Below, piece after piece: positions 1-6,080 of a DNA stretch of 6,706 nt; the stretch's first letter is position 1, and every line of letters begins with the position of its first letter. A program made the position numbers and the translations under genes. Source of the stretch: Deinococcus depolymerans (GTDB lineage Bacteria; Deinococcota; Deinococci; Deinococcales; Deinococcaceae); the NCBI RefSeq assembly GCF_039522025.1, contig NZ_BAAADB010000024.1, forward strand, positions 1-6,706, given 5' to 3'. The notes below the pieces were generated by a model. That model was not told the origin of the DNA and ran no database searches. It saw nothing but the letters and a program-made list of their open reading frames with translations.

Positions 1-2
1 CA

Positions 3-83
3 CAACGGCAGGCAGCTCAGAATGCTGAAAAGTACGTCCTGACCGGGATGGAGCAGGACGGACTCCTGCTTAAGGCCGCGTGA
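3..83 (+). CDS. C-terminal end of an unidentified gene (partial)
   Basis: The frame beginning at base 3 is open from the window edge to a TGA at 81-83 and would encode 26 C-terminal residues ending EQDGLLLKAA. The other two forward frames hit stops at about bases 25-27 and 40-42. The stretch is charged and helix-like, and a strong hairpin follows 70 bases downstream, which fits the end of a transcription unit. It is too short to assign a family. The main doubt is that a 27-codon open frame can occur by chance in GC-rich DNA. Confidence 0.4.
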   Translation, partial: QRQAAQNAEKYVLTGMEQDGLLLKAA

Positions 84-152
84 CACGACATCGGCAGGGA
101 AGTGGAAACTCTTGGTCAGCGAAACAAACGGAATCCGTGTGATCAGTGGTGT

Positions 153-187
153 TCAGGGAGGCTGAGGAATGTCCTCAGCCTCCCTGA
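153..187. terminator. Perfect 16-bp hairpin between convergent genes
   Basis: Bases 153-168 (TCAGGGAGGCTGAGGA) and 172-187 are exact reverse complements around a 3-nt ATG loop. The hairpin lies between the + strand gene ending at 83 and the minus-strand aldo/keto reductase ending at 256, where a shared bidirectional terminator is expected. Neither side has a clear T-run, so if it terminates it does so as a strong stem with little U-tract. Its symmetry lets it work for both strands. Confidence 0.7.
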
Positions 188-255
188 CCCGAACAGACCC
201 GCAGAACTGCCGGGCAGAGCGGCTTCCCGGGGGTCCGGCGTCCGGAGCAGGGGGA

Positions 256-1173
256 TCAGGGCAGGGTGTTGCCGGCCGCGAGCAGGATGGCGTACCACTC
301 CTCGCGGGTCAGGTGCACGTCGGCGGCCCGCACGCAGTCGCCCAGGCGTTCCAGGTTGGTGGTGCCGGTCACGGGCTGCATGTGGGCGGGGTGGCGCAGC
401 AGCCACGCCATGGCGACCGTCGTGGTGTTCACGCCGTGCTGCGCGGCGATGCGCTCGAGGGTGGCGTTCAGTTCCGGGAATTTCGGGTGGTTCAGGAACA
501 CGCCCTCGAAGAACCCGAACTGGAACGGCGACCAGGGCTGCACGGTGATGTCATGCAGGCGGCAGTAGTCGAGGACGCCCCCGTCGCGGTTCACGGCGGC
601 GTCGTTTTCCATGTTCACGTTGAACCCGGCGGTGATCATGGTGGCGTTCGTGATGCTCAGCTGCAGCTGGTTGGCGACGAGCGGCTGCCGGACGCTCTTT
701 TTCAGCAGGTCGATCTGGCGGGGGTTCTGGTTGGACACCCCGAAGTGCCGGACCTTGCCCTCGCGTTCAAGCTGGTCGAAGGCGGCGGCGACCTCGTCGG
801 GTTCCACCAGCGCGTCCGGGCGGTGCAGCAGCAGCACGTCCAGGTAGTCGGTGCGCAGGCGGCCCAGGATGGCGTCCACGGACGCCAGGATGTGCTCGCG
901 GCTGAAGTCGAACATACCGGGCCGGATGCCGCACTTGCTCTGCAGGATCAGGCGTTCGCGCACGCTGGGGCTCATGCCCACGGCGTCCGCGAAGACGGAC
1001 TCGCACTCGCCGCCGCCGTAGATGTCGGCATGATCGAAGAAGTTGGCGCCCAGGTCCAGGGCGCCCTGCACGAACCGCTGCGCCTGGGCGGCGTCCAGCG
1101 AGTTGAGGCGCATGCAGCCCACCGCGACGACGGGAACCTGAAGGGTGCTGTTACCAAGGGGAATCGAACGCAT
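256..1173 (-). CDS. Aldo/keto reductase, YdhF-like
   Basis: This encodes a 305-residue cytosolic NAD(P)H-dependent aldehyde/ketone reductase with the TIM-barrel fold of the AKR superfamily. The catalytic tetrad is visible: D47 and Y52 in FDHADIYGG, K80 in SKCGI, and H117 in LLLHRPD. GKVRHFGVSN (about 139-148) and the C-terminal VTGTTNLERL segment, a typical cofactor-phosphate contact region, also match the family. The resemblance to E. coli YdhF (HADIYGG, SKCGI, HRPD, KVRHFGVSN) is recalled, not searched. A TTG lies four codons upstream at 1185, but the ATG at 1173 is preferred because GGAGG (complement of 1179-1183) sits 5 nt before it; starting there also gives family-standard catalytic numbering. 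It is transcribed divergently from the iron alcohol dehydrogenase. The substrate is unknown. The length is normal and no lesion is seen. Confidence 0.95.
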   Translation of the reverse strand: MRSIPLGNSTLQVPVVAVGCMRLNSLDAAQAQRFVQGALDLGANFFDHADIYGGGECESVFADAVGMSPSVRERLILQSKCGIRPGMFDFSREHILASVDAILGRLRTDYLDVLLLHRPDALVEPDEVAAAFDQLEREGKVRHFGVSNQNPRQIDLLKKSVRQPLVANQLQLSITNATMITAGFNVNMENDAAVNRDGGVLDYCRLHDITVQPWSPFQFGFFEGVFLNHPKFPELNATLERIAAQHGVNTTTVAMAWLLRHPAHMQPVTGTTNLERLGDCVRAADVHLTREEWYAILLAAGNTLP

Positions 1174-1362
1174 GAAGACCTCCAACAGAGAGACGGGGGG
1201 ACAGAAGCACGAAGAACTCGTTCGGGGCCGTCACAGCCCCCACGGACGCTGATCCTACTGCGAGGACGATTCCTCCACATCCCGGTCGCGCCCGTCCCGC
1301 CCGGTGCGCTACGGTACGGGCATTCACACCGCTGCCCGCCCCCCCACTATCCCGGAGGTTCC
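1174..1362. promoter_or_regulatory. Divergent promoter region between reductase and Fe-ADH genes
   Basis: This 189-bp gap separates two divergently transcribed oxidoreductase genes and must hold both promoters unless the genes are expressed from further away. Candidate -10 boxes of TAnnnT type are TAGGAT on the minus strand (1252-1257) and TACGGT on the plus strand (1310-1315, in GCGCTACGGTA). Neither has a convincing -35 at 16-18 bp. A small inverted repeat, GAGGA-CGAT-TCCTC, spans 1262-1275 roughly midway. The ribosome-binding sites at each end (1179-1183 minus, 1354-1358 plus) are clear. The promoter boxes are tentative. Confidence 0.35.
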
Positions 1363-2667
1363 ATGACGCACCCTGCCCTGCCCGCCGCTCCCGGTGACGC
1401 GCCTGACGCGCACGAACGCCTGTTCACCATCGAGGCCACCCCCGTGAAGTTCGGTCCCGGCGCGGCGCTGGACGCCGGCTGGGAACTGAAGCGGCTGGGC
1501 GCGCGGCACGTGTTCGTGGTCGTGGACCCGGCCGTGCTGGCGCTGGGCGTGGCGGGACCGGCCCTGGCGTCGCTGGACGCCGCCGGGTTGCAGGTGACGC
1601 TGTTCAGCGACGTGGAGACCGAACCGTCCATCGCGGCGGTCGAGCGGGCCGTGCAGGCCGCGCGGGCGGCCGGGGCCGACAGTTTCGCCGCCATCGGGGG
1701 TGGCAGCGCCATCGACACCGCCAAGGTCGCCAACCTGCTGTGCACGCACGGCGGTCAGATCATGGAGTACGTGAACCCCCCGGTCGGCGCGGGCCGGCGG
1801 CCACCGTCGCCGCTGCGGCCGTTCCTGGCGGTGCCGACCACGGCGGGCAGCGGGTCCGAGGCGACGACCGTCGCGATCCTGGACCTGCCGGAACTGCACA
1901 TCAAGACCGGCATCAGCCACCGCCTGCTGCGGCCGTCGCAGGCGCTCGTGGACCCGGAACTGAGCCGCAGCGCGCCGCCCGCCGTGATCGCCGCCGCCGG
2001 ACTGGACGTGGTGTGTCACGCGGCCGAGAGTTTCCTGAGCCGCCCGTACACCAGCCGCCCGCGCCCCGCCACGCCCGACGAGCGGCCCCCCTACCAGGGC
2101 AGCAACCCGGTGGCGGACCTCTGGTCGGCGCAGGCGCTGCGCTACGGCGGGCAGTTCCTGCGCCGCGCCGTGCAGGGCGACACCGAGGCGCGCGGGTTCA
2201 TGATGCTGAGCGCCACCATGGCCGGCGTGGGCTTCGGGTCGGCCGGCGTTCACATCCCACACGCCTGCGCGTACCCCATCGCGGGACTGCGGCACACCTA
2301 CCGCGACCCCGGTTACCCCGGCGAGAAGCGGTTCGTGCCGCACGGCTTCTCCGTGATCGTCACCTCGGCCGCCGCGTTCCGCTTCACCTTCGACGCCGCT
2401 CCGGAACGGCACGTGCAGGCCGCCAGTTTCCTGACCGGCCGGACCTACGCCCCGGACGACCGCGAGGCGCTCCCGCAGGCGCTGCTGGACCTGATGCGGG
2501 ACGTGGGGGCGCCCAGCGGCGTGGCGGCGCTGGGCTACGGCGAGGCCGACATTCCCGCCCTGACCGACGGGGCGCTGCAACAGCAGCGGCTGCTGGCGGT
2601 CGCGCCGCGTGCGCCCAGCCGCGAGGACCTGGGTCGGATCTTCCGGGAGTCGCTGCACAACTGGTGA
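1363..2667 (+). CDS. Iron-containing alcohol dehydrogenase, hydroxyacid-oxoacid transhydrogenase type
   Basis: A 434-residue group III metal-dependent alcohol dehydrogenase. The N-terminal nucleotide-binding half has IGGGSAID (111-118) and VPTTAGSGSEATTVAI (158-172). The C-terminal half has the metal ligands expected for the superfamily: D215 and H219 in GLDVVCHAAES, H300 in HIPHACAYPI, and H327 in VPHGFS. It matches the human ADHFE1/HOT pattern as I recall it, notably YTSRPRP followed by PPYQGSNPVADLW (about 229-254) and the AYPIAGL motif; these are not features of ordinary FucO/AdhB proteins. HOT enzymes oxidise 4-hydroxybutyrate to succinic semialdehyde while reducing 2-oxoglutarate to D-2-hydroxyglutarate, using tightly bound cofactor; activity here is inferred. 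The ATG at 1363 is chosen because GGAGGT lies at 1354-1359 and because homology starts soon after. The frame stays open far upstream only by antisense GC bias. The sigma operon follows 59 bp downstream under its own promoter. Confidence 0.95.
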   Translation: MTHPALPAAPGDAPDAHERLFTIEATPVKFGPGAALDAGWELKRLGARHVFVVVDPAVLALGVAGPALASLDAAGLQVTLFSDVETEPSIAAVERAVQAARAAGADSFAAIGGGSAIDTAKVANLLCTHGGQIMEYVNPPVGAGRRPPSPLRPFLAVPTTAGSGSEATTVAILDLPELHIKTGISHRLLRPSQALVDPELSRSAPPAVIAAAGLDVVCHAAESFLSRPYTSRPRPATPDERPPYQGSNPVADLWSAQALRYGGQFLRRAVQGDTEARGFMMLSATMAGVGFGSAGVHIPHACAYPIAGLRHTYRDPGYPGEKRFVPHGFSVIVTSAAAFRFTFDAAPERHVQAASFLTGRTYAPDDREALPQALLDLMRDVGAPSGVAALGYGEADIPALTDGALQQQRLLAVAPRAPSREDLGRIFRESLHNW

Positions 2668-2691
2668 CCGGCGTCCCCTTCGTGGCCCGCA

Positions 2692-2718
2692 TTGAACCGG
2701 CGCGCCCCGCGCCGCGTA
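2692..2718 (+). promoter_or_regulatory. Candidate ECF-sigma promoter of the sigma/anti-sigma operon
   Basis: ATTGAACC (2691-2698), 16 nt, then CGTA (2715-2718). The same two elements with the same 16-nt spacing occur before the thioredoxin gene at 4643-4670. TGAAC plus CGT(A/C) at 16-17 nt is the usual layout of ECF promoters, so autoregulation is likely. The expected start of transcription falls about 7-10 nt after CGTA, at or next to the ATG at 2727, so the mRNA would be leaderless or nearly so. The spacer is itself a perfect hairpin: GGCGCG (2699-2704), CCC, CGCGCC (2708-2713). A housekeeping reading (TTGAAC and TATGGT at 2717-2722, 19-nt spacer) is possible but less regular. Confidence 0.6.
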
Positions 2719-2726
2719 TGGTAGGT

Positions 2727-3365
2727 ATGACCACGGTCATGGCCCGCCTCTCTCCCCTCTCCCTGCGTTCCACCCCGTCTGCGGAGGAGGAGCCGCTGCC
2801 CGCGCCGCCGTCCGACGCGGCGCTGGCGGCGCGCCTGGTCCGGCGGGACGAGGCGGCCCTGGCCGAGGCGTACGACACCCACGCGGGCGCCGTCTTCGGA
2901 CTGCTGTCGCGGCTGCTGGATCACGCGACCGCGCAGGAGGTCCTTCAGGACGTGTTCCTGCGGCTCTGGGAGCGTCCGGCGGCCTTCGATCCGGCGCGGG
3001 CCGGACTGCGCGCGTACCTTCTGGTCATGGCGCGCTCGCGGGCGCTGGACCGGCTGCGAGCGGCCCGGACGACCGTGCCGCTGCACACCGGGGACGGCGT
3101 GGACCTGCCCCTGCCGGACGGGCGGCCCGGCCCGGCGCAACTCAGCGAGGACGGCGCGCGCCGCGACCGCCTGCGCGCGGCCCTGGCGGGCCTGTCGGAC
3201 ACGCACCGGGAGACGGTGGAGCGCGCCTACCTGCGCGGGCAGTCCCGCGAGGAGATCGCGCAGGCGATGGGCGTGCCGGTCGGAACCGTCAAGAGCCGCC
3301 TGAGCTACGCCCTGAAGCACCTGAAAATTCACCTGGGACAGGAGGGCGGCGCATGGCTGGACTGA
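2727..3365 (+). CDS. ECF-type RNA polymerase sigma factor
   Basis: A sigma-70 family extracytoplasmic-function factor of 212 residues. After a Pro/Glu-rich N-terminal stretch (1-30), sigma region 2 spans about 40-112, with DEAALAEAYDTHAGAVFGLL, the region-2 acidic segment AQEVLQDVFLRLWERP (69-84) and the DNA-contact helix AYLLVMARSRALDRLR. A linker (113-145) joins region 4 at about 146-202, where SREEIAQAMGVPVGTVKSRL forms the helix-turn-helix. No region 1.1 or 3 is present, as expected for ECF proteins. In-frame ATGs lie at 2718, 2727 and 2739, and none has a good Shine-Dalgarno site. 2727 is chosen because it sits at the predicted transcription start; 2739 remains possible and would keep all domains. 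The gene ends 13 nt inside the anti-sigma gene, so the two are translationally coupled. The SigK-like layout is a recalled resemblance only. Confidence 0.93.
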   Translation: MTTVMARLSPLSLRSTPSAEEEPLPAPPSDAALAARLVRRDEAALAEAYDTHAGAVFGLLSRLLDHATAQEVLQDVFLRLWERPAAFDPARAGLRAYLLVMARSRALDRLRAARTTVPLHTGDGVDLPLPDGRPGPAQLSEDGARRDRLRAALAGLSDTHRETVERAYLRGQSREEIAQAMGVPVGTVKSRLSYALKHLKIHLGQEGGAWLD

Positions 3366-4585
3366 CCGACTGTACCCCCCTGGCCGCGCGCCTCGAAGCG
3401 CACGTCGAGCAGGGCGTTCCGCTCACCGCCGACGAGCAGGCGCACCTGCGCGGCTGCGAGGCCTGCCGCGCGGACCTGCAGCTGCTGCGCGACCTGCAAC
3501 TCGCGCTGCTGGAGGACATCCCCGAGGCCGCGCCCCCACCGGAACTGCGCGGCGCGGTGCTGGCCGCGGCCCACGCCGCCCCGGCCCGGCCGGCCGCACC
3601 GGGGTGGCGTCGCCGCTGGTGGCCGGCCGCGCTGAGTGCCGCCGCGATGCTCACGGGCGCGCTCACCTTCACGGCCTTCCTGAACCAGTCGGGCGGCGTG
3701 GCGAGCGTCCTGCCGGACCCGGCAGTGGTCGTCAGTACCGGCGCGGAGATGCTGGTCGCCAGCAACGACCGCAGCGGCACGCTGACCGTGCTGCGCGGCG
3801 ACCACGTGCGGGCCAGCCTGACCGTCGGCGGCCGCCAGACGCCGTGGTTCACCGAGGGCGTGCGCCTGGGCGACCGGGTCTTCCTGGCCGACGCCGCGAA
3901 CGACCGCGTGCTGGAGGTCCGCGCCTGGCCGCTGCAGGTGTTACGCCAGCACCGTGTCCCGGACGGCGTGGCCGGTCTGAGCGCCGTCAGCGGTCCCGGC
4001 GGGGCGCGCGTGTACTTCAAGGGCGTGCGCGGCGAGGTGGGCGTGCTGGGCGGCCCGCAGGTCACGCTGGCCCGCGAGACCGGGCAGCCCCTGGCGGACG
4101 TGATGGACGGCGTCCTGCTGTTCGGCGGGCAGCTGTTCGTCACGCACCACTTGTCCGGTGAGGTGTGCGCGCTGGACCCGGACACCCTGGCCGTGCAGCG
4201 CCGCCTGCCGCTGGGCGGCATGCCGGTCGCCCTGGCCCCCTACGAGGGTGACCTGCTGGTCCTGGACGTGACGGGCCGTCTGCTGCGGGTCAGCACGGCC
4301 GGCGAGATCCGGCAACGCTGGACGGTGCCGGGCCACCCGGACAAGTTCAGCGTGAGCGGCGGGGCGGCCCTCCTGAGCGACCGCGCCGGGACCGTCACGC
4401 GCGTGCCGCTGGGGGGCGGGGCCGTCACGCAGATGACCCTGGAGCACCCGATGGACGTCCTGGCCCTGCCCGGCGGCACCTTCGCCGTCGCCGAGGGCAG
4501 CCGGGGCCTGCGCGTCCTGGACTCCGACCTGCACACCACCGTGCATCTCGGGCAGCAGGGTCAGCTCCTTCCGGCGCGTCCCTGA
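3353..4585 (+). CDS. Membrane anti-sigma factor with zinc motif and extracytoplasmic beta-propeller
   Basis: A 410-residue protein in three parts. The cytoplasmic N-terminus holds H31-x3-C35-x2-C38 (HLRGCEAC) in a helical region, the zinc-binding anti-sigma (ZAS) signature that grips ECF sigma factors. A basic WRRRWW flank leads into a single membrane helix at about 90-110. The remaining ~300 residues outside the membrane show a motif recurring every 38-44 residues, beginning near 131, 174, 218, 259, 299, 337 and 375 (for example DRVFLADAANDRV, GQLFVTHHLSGEV, GDLLVLDVTGRL). This suggests a seven-bladed YVTN/NHL-type propeller. The start ATG overlaps the sigma gene and has GGAGGG at 3341-3346. 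The role is inferred: it sequesters the preceding sigma factor and releases it on an outside signal, possibly read by the propeller, or on thiol oxidation of the zinc site. ZAS proteins of 80-250 residues are more usual, so the long sensor domain stands out. Confidence 0.85.
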   Translation: MAGLTDCTPLAARLEAHVEQGVPLTADEQAHLRGCEACRADLQLLRDLQLALLEDIPEAAPPPELRGAVLAAAHAAPARPAAPGWRRRWWPAALSAAAMLTGALTFTAFLNQSGGVASVLPDPAVVVSTGAEMLVASNDRSGTLTVLRGDHVRASLTVGGRQTPWFTEGVRLGDRVFLADAANDRVLEVRAWPLQVLRQHRVPDGVAGLSAVSGPGGARVYFKGVRGEVGVLGGPQVTLARETGQPLADVMDGVLLFGGQLFVTHHLSGEVCALDPDTLAVQRRLPLGGMPVALAPYEGDLLVLDVTGRLLRVSTAGEIRQRWTVPGHPDKFSVSGGAALLSDRAGTVTRVPLGGGAVTQMTLEHPMDVLALPGGTFAVAEGSRGLRVLDSDLHTTVHLGQQGQLLPARP

Positions 4586-4621
4586 CGGCCTCTGGCTGGC
4601 GTCTCCCGCCCTCCGGGCCGT
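4585..4621 (+). terminator. Weak possible terminator after the anti-sigma gene
   Basis: ACGGCC (4585-4590) can pair with GGCCGT (4616-4621), and a smaller GGCG/CGCC stem (4598-4609) lies in the loop. There is no T-run, and the outer loop is long. It could partly separate the sigma/anti-sigma transcript from the thioredoxin/ccdA unit, which has its own promoter signal, but this is a weak call. Confidence 0.2.
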
Positions 4622-4643
4622 TCACCGAGCCGCGTCGCGCCCA

Positions 4644-4670
4644 TTGAACCTCCGGAGCCTGCCGTCCGTA
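4644..4670 (+). promoter_or_regulatory. Candidate ECF-sigma promoter of the thioredoxin/ccdA unit
   Basis: ATTGAACC (4643-4650), 16 nt, CGTA (4667-4670): identical elements and spacing to the sequence before the sigma gene, with an essentially different spacer. The 8-base -35 block and 4-base -10 block being shared in register, in just the two places where the locus needs promoters, argues for a common sigma factor, most likely the ECF sigma encoded upstream. The predicted transcript would begin around 4677-4680, just at the GGAGG Shine-Dalgarno site (4679-4683), giving a leader of only about 10-13 nt before the ATG at 4690. Confidence 0.65.
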
Positions 4671-4689
4671 CCAGCAGTGGAGGTCCAAC

Positions 4690-5085
4690 ATGAACCGTAT
4701 TGTTACCCTGCTCAGCGCCGCCCTGTTCGCCACCCTGACCGCTCCTGCCGCCGCTGCCGCCAAGGCGACCCCGGCAACGACCCGGTACCAGCCTTACACC
4801 AGGGCCGCCTTCGACGCCGCCCGGGGAACGCAGCGCGTGCTGTTCTTCGCGGCCTCGTGGTGCCCGAACTGCCGCGCCGCCGACGCGGACATCGCGGGGA
4901 ACCTCGCGCGTGTGCCGGCCGGCGTGACCATCTTCAAGACCGACTACGACAGGGAAGGCGCCCTGAAGAAGCAGTACGGCATCACGTACCAGCACACCTT
5001 CGTCCTGGTCGACAGGGACGGCAAGGCCCTGAAGAAGTGGGCCGGCGGCAAACTCGACCAGATTCTCGCGAACACCCGGAAGTGA
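4690..5085 (+). CDS. Exported thioredoxin-like protein
   Basis: A 131-residue protein with an N-terminal signal peptide (MNRIVTLLSAALFATLTAPAAAA, cleavage near 24) and a thioredoxin fold. The active site is WCPNC, with C58 and C61, preceded by LFFAAS. It should act outside the cytoplasmic membrane as a thiol-disulfide reductant or exchange protein. At the loop that normally carries the cis-proline (xTPTFVLFD in classic thioredoxins) it reads YQHTFVLVD, with H102 in place of Pro. I recall the same QHT variant in some small thioredoxin-family proteins, so it may be a subfamily trait. The ATG has GGAGG at 4679-4683. The CcdA gene begins 3 nt after its stop, the usual pairing in which CcdA passes electrons from cytosolic thioredoxin to an exported thioredoxin-fold partner. 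It is too generic to name as ResA, TlpA or CcsX. Confidence 0.92.
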   Translation: MNRIVTLLSAALFATLTAPAAAAAKATPATTRYQPYTRAAFDAARGTQRVLFFAASWCPNCRAADADIAGNLARVPAGVTIFKTDYDREGALKKQYGITYQHTFVLVDRDGKALKKWAGGKLDQILANTRK

Positions 5086-5088
5086 GGC

Positions 5089-5823
5089 GTGCTGCTGCTG
5101 CTCGTGGCCTTCCTGGGGGGCGTCCTGACGGTCCTGTCGCCCTGCGTCCTGCCGGTCCTGCCGGTCCTGCTGTCGGGCACGGTCGGTGGGCGCGGGCGGC
5201 CGCTGGGGATCATCGCCGGGTTCATCGGGTCGTTCGTGCTGCTCACGCTGTTCCTGGCGAGCGTGGTCAGTGCCCTGAACCTCAGCCCCGACCTGATCCG
5301 CTGGGTGGCCATCGCGCTGTTGCTGGGCTTCGGCCTGACCCTGGCCGTCCCGGCGCTGCAGCACCGCTTCGAGCTGGCCATGAGCCGCTCGCTGCCGCAG
5401 CGCCGCCCCGGCGACCGTGACGGCTTCCTGGGTGGCGTGCTGGTCGGCGTGACCCTGGGGGTCGTCTGGACGCCCTGCGTCGGCCCGATCCTGGCGAGCG
5501 TGACCACCCTGGCCCTGAGCGGTCAGGTGACGGGCTTCGCCTTCGCCGCGACCCTGGCCTACGCGCTGGGAGTGGCCGTGCCCATGCTGGGCGTCATGCT
5601 GGGTGGCCGCCGGCTGCTGCACCGCCCGGCGCTGCTGGGCCGCCTGGGGCAGCTGCAACAGGTGTTCGGCGCGGTGCTCGTGGTGTTTGCCATCGGCATG
5701 GTGTTCGGCGTGGACCGTCAGGTACAGACCCTGCTCGTCGAGCGTCTGCCGGCCCTGCAGCAACTGACCTTCCTTGAAGAATCGGACGCCGTGCAGCGGC
5801 AGTTGCAACGCCAGCTTCCCTGA
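5089..5823 (+). CDS. ccdA: CcdA/DsbD-type membrane thiol-disulfide transporter
   Basis: A 244-residue polytopic membrane protein with the six-helix CcdA/DsbD-beta layout. It has two internally repeated three-helix units, each with a Pro-flanked cysteine: SPCVLPVLP (C19) and TPCVGPILA (C130). These cysteines shuttle reducing equivalents from cytosolic thioredoxin across the membrane. Helices fall at about 2-28, 38-62, 68-90, 113-138, 150-173 and 190-208, followed by a 35-residue amphipathic tail (VQTLLVERLPALQQL onwards) not needed for transport. The start is GTG at 5089, 3 nt past the thioredoxin-like stop, with GGAAG at 5078-5082 as ribosome site; no ATG is available before the first helix. 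Close spacing implies co-transcription and coupling with the upstream gene. The likely job is to keep the exported thioredoxin reduced for protein or surface thiol repair; cytochrome c maturation is the alternative, though no other maturation genes are visible here. Confidence 0.93.
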   Translation: MLLLLVAFLGGVLTVLSPCVLPVLPVLLSGTVGGRGRPLGIIAGFIGSFVLLTLFLASVVSALNLSPDLIRWVAIALLLGFGLTLAVPALQHRFELAMSRSLPQRRPGDRDGFLGGVLVGVTLGVVWTPCVGPILASVTTLALSGQVTGFAFAATLAYALGVAVPMLGVMLGGRRLLHRPALLGRLGQLQQVFGAVLVVFAIGMVFGVDRQVQTLLVERLPALQQLTFLEESDAVQRQLQRQLP

Positions 5824-5856
5824 GCCTGATCGACCGTTGCGGTACCGGCAGGGTTG

Positions 5857-6017
5857 TGAATATCAATATTCAGGTGGGCCGCTCTGCCTGACCACCCTGC
5901 CTGCCTTTTCCCGTGTCCGCCCTGAATATCGATATTCCGAAGACGGCAGGAGCTGCCTGCACCGAGGAAACCCCACCGAAACGTCTGTCCGGGCGTTCCT
6001 GTGAATATCGATATTCA
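5857..6017. repeat. Three AT-rich 16-bp palindromes, candidate operators
   Basis: Three near-identical copies of TGAATATCGATATTCA occur at 5857-5872 (centre CA instead of CG), 5923-5938 (last base C) and 6002-6017 (perfect). The outer two share a further flanking TG before and G after. Centres are 66 and 79 bp apart. They are strikingly AT-rich in very GC-rich DNA, and all lie in the 254-bp gap between ccdA and the YceI gene. The best guess is a set of binding sites for a dimeric repressor or activator of the YceI gene. They do not match the Deinococcus radiation/desiccation response motif as I know it, and no regulator gene is present in the window. A small repeat family is the alternative. 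Confidence 0.7.
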
Positions 6018-6065
6018 GAGTCCCGGTCTCTCCCCTGCCCTGCGTCCCGACGCCCCCATTCACCC

Positions 6066-6080
6066 GGAGGTTCCACCAGG
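6066..6080 (+). promoter_or_regulatory. Orphan Shine-Dalgarno site with mutated start codon (AGG)
   Basis: GGAGG (6066-6070), a 7-nt spacer TTCCACC, then AGG at 6078-6080, where an ATG would be expected. The layout closely resembles the real site of the Fe-ADH gene (GGAGGTTCC then ATG). The codons after AGG open directly into a signal peptide, so a single T-to-G change at 6079 explains the loss. Confidence 0.6.

Noticed and set aside
633..639. TTGAACC as a third ECF promoter -35
   Set aside because: It lies inside the aldo/keto reductase coding region, and no CGTA follows at 16 nt.
169..1362. Long open frame running into the Fe-ADH gene from far upstream, suggesting an 832-residue protein
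   Set aside because: It is antisense to the whole aldo/keto reductase gene, composed of low-information His/Gly/Val-rich residues, and the Fe-ADH has a strong ribosome site and ATG at 1363.
1324..2658. 444-residue open frame on the minus strand across Fe-ADH
   Set aside because: Arg/Gly/His-rich shadow of codon bias opposite a clearly conserved enzyme; no recognisable motif or ribosome site.
1740..2717. N-terminal extension of the sigma factor from 1740
   Set aside because: This part overlaps Fe-ADH in another frame and is Arg/Pro/Ala-rich noise; sigma region 2 begins well after 2727.
4561..5808. 415-residue minus-strand frame across thioredoxin and ccdA
   Set aside because: Gln/Arg/His-rich antisense shadow of two well-supported genes.
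5838..5850. GGTACC-centred near palindrome just after ccdA as a terminator
   Set aside because: The arms do not pair beyond the 6-bp core and there is no T-run.
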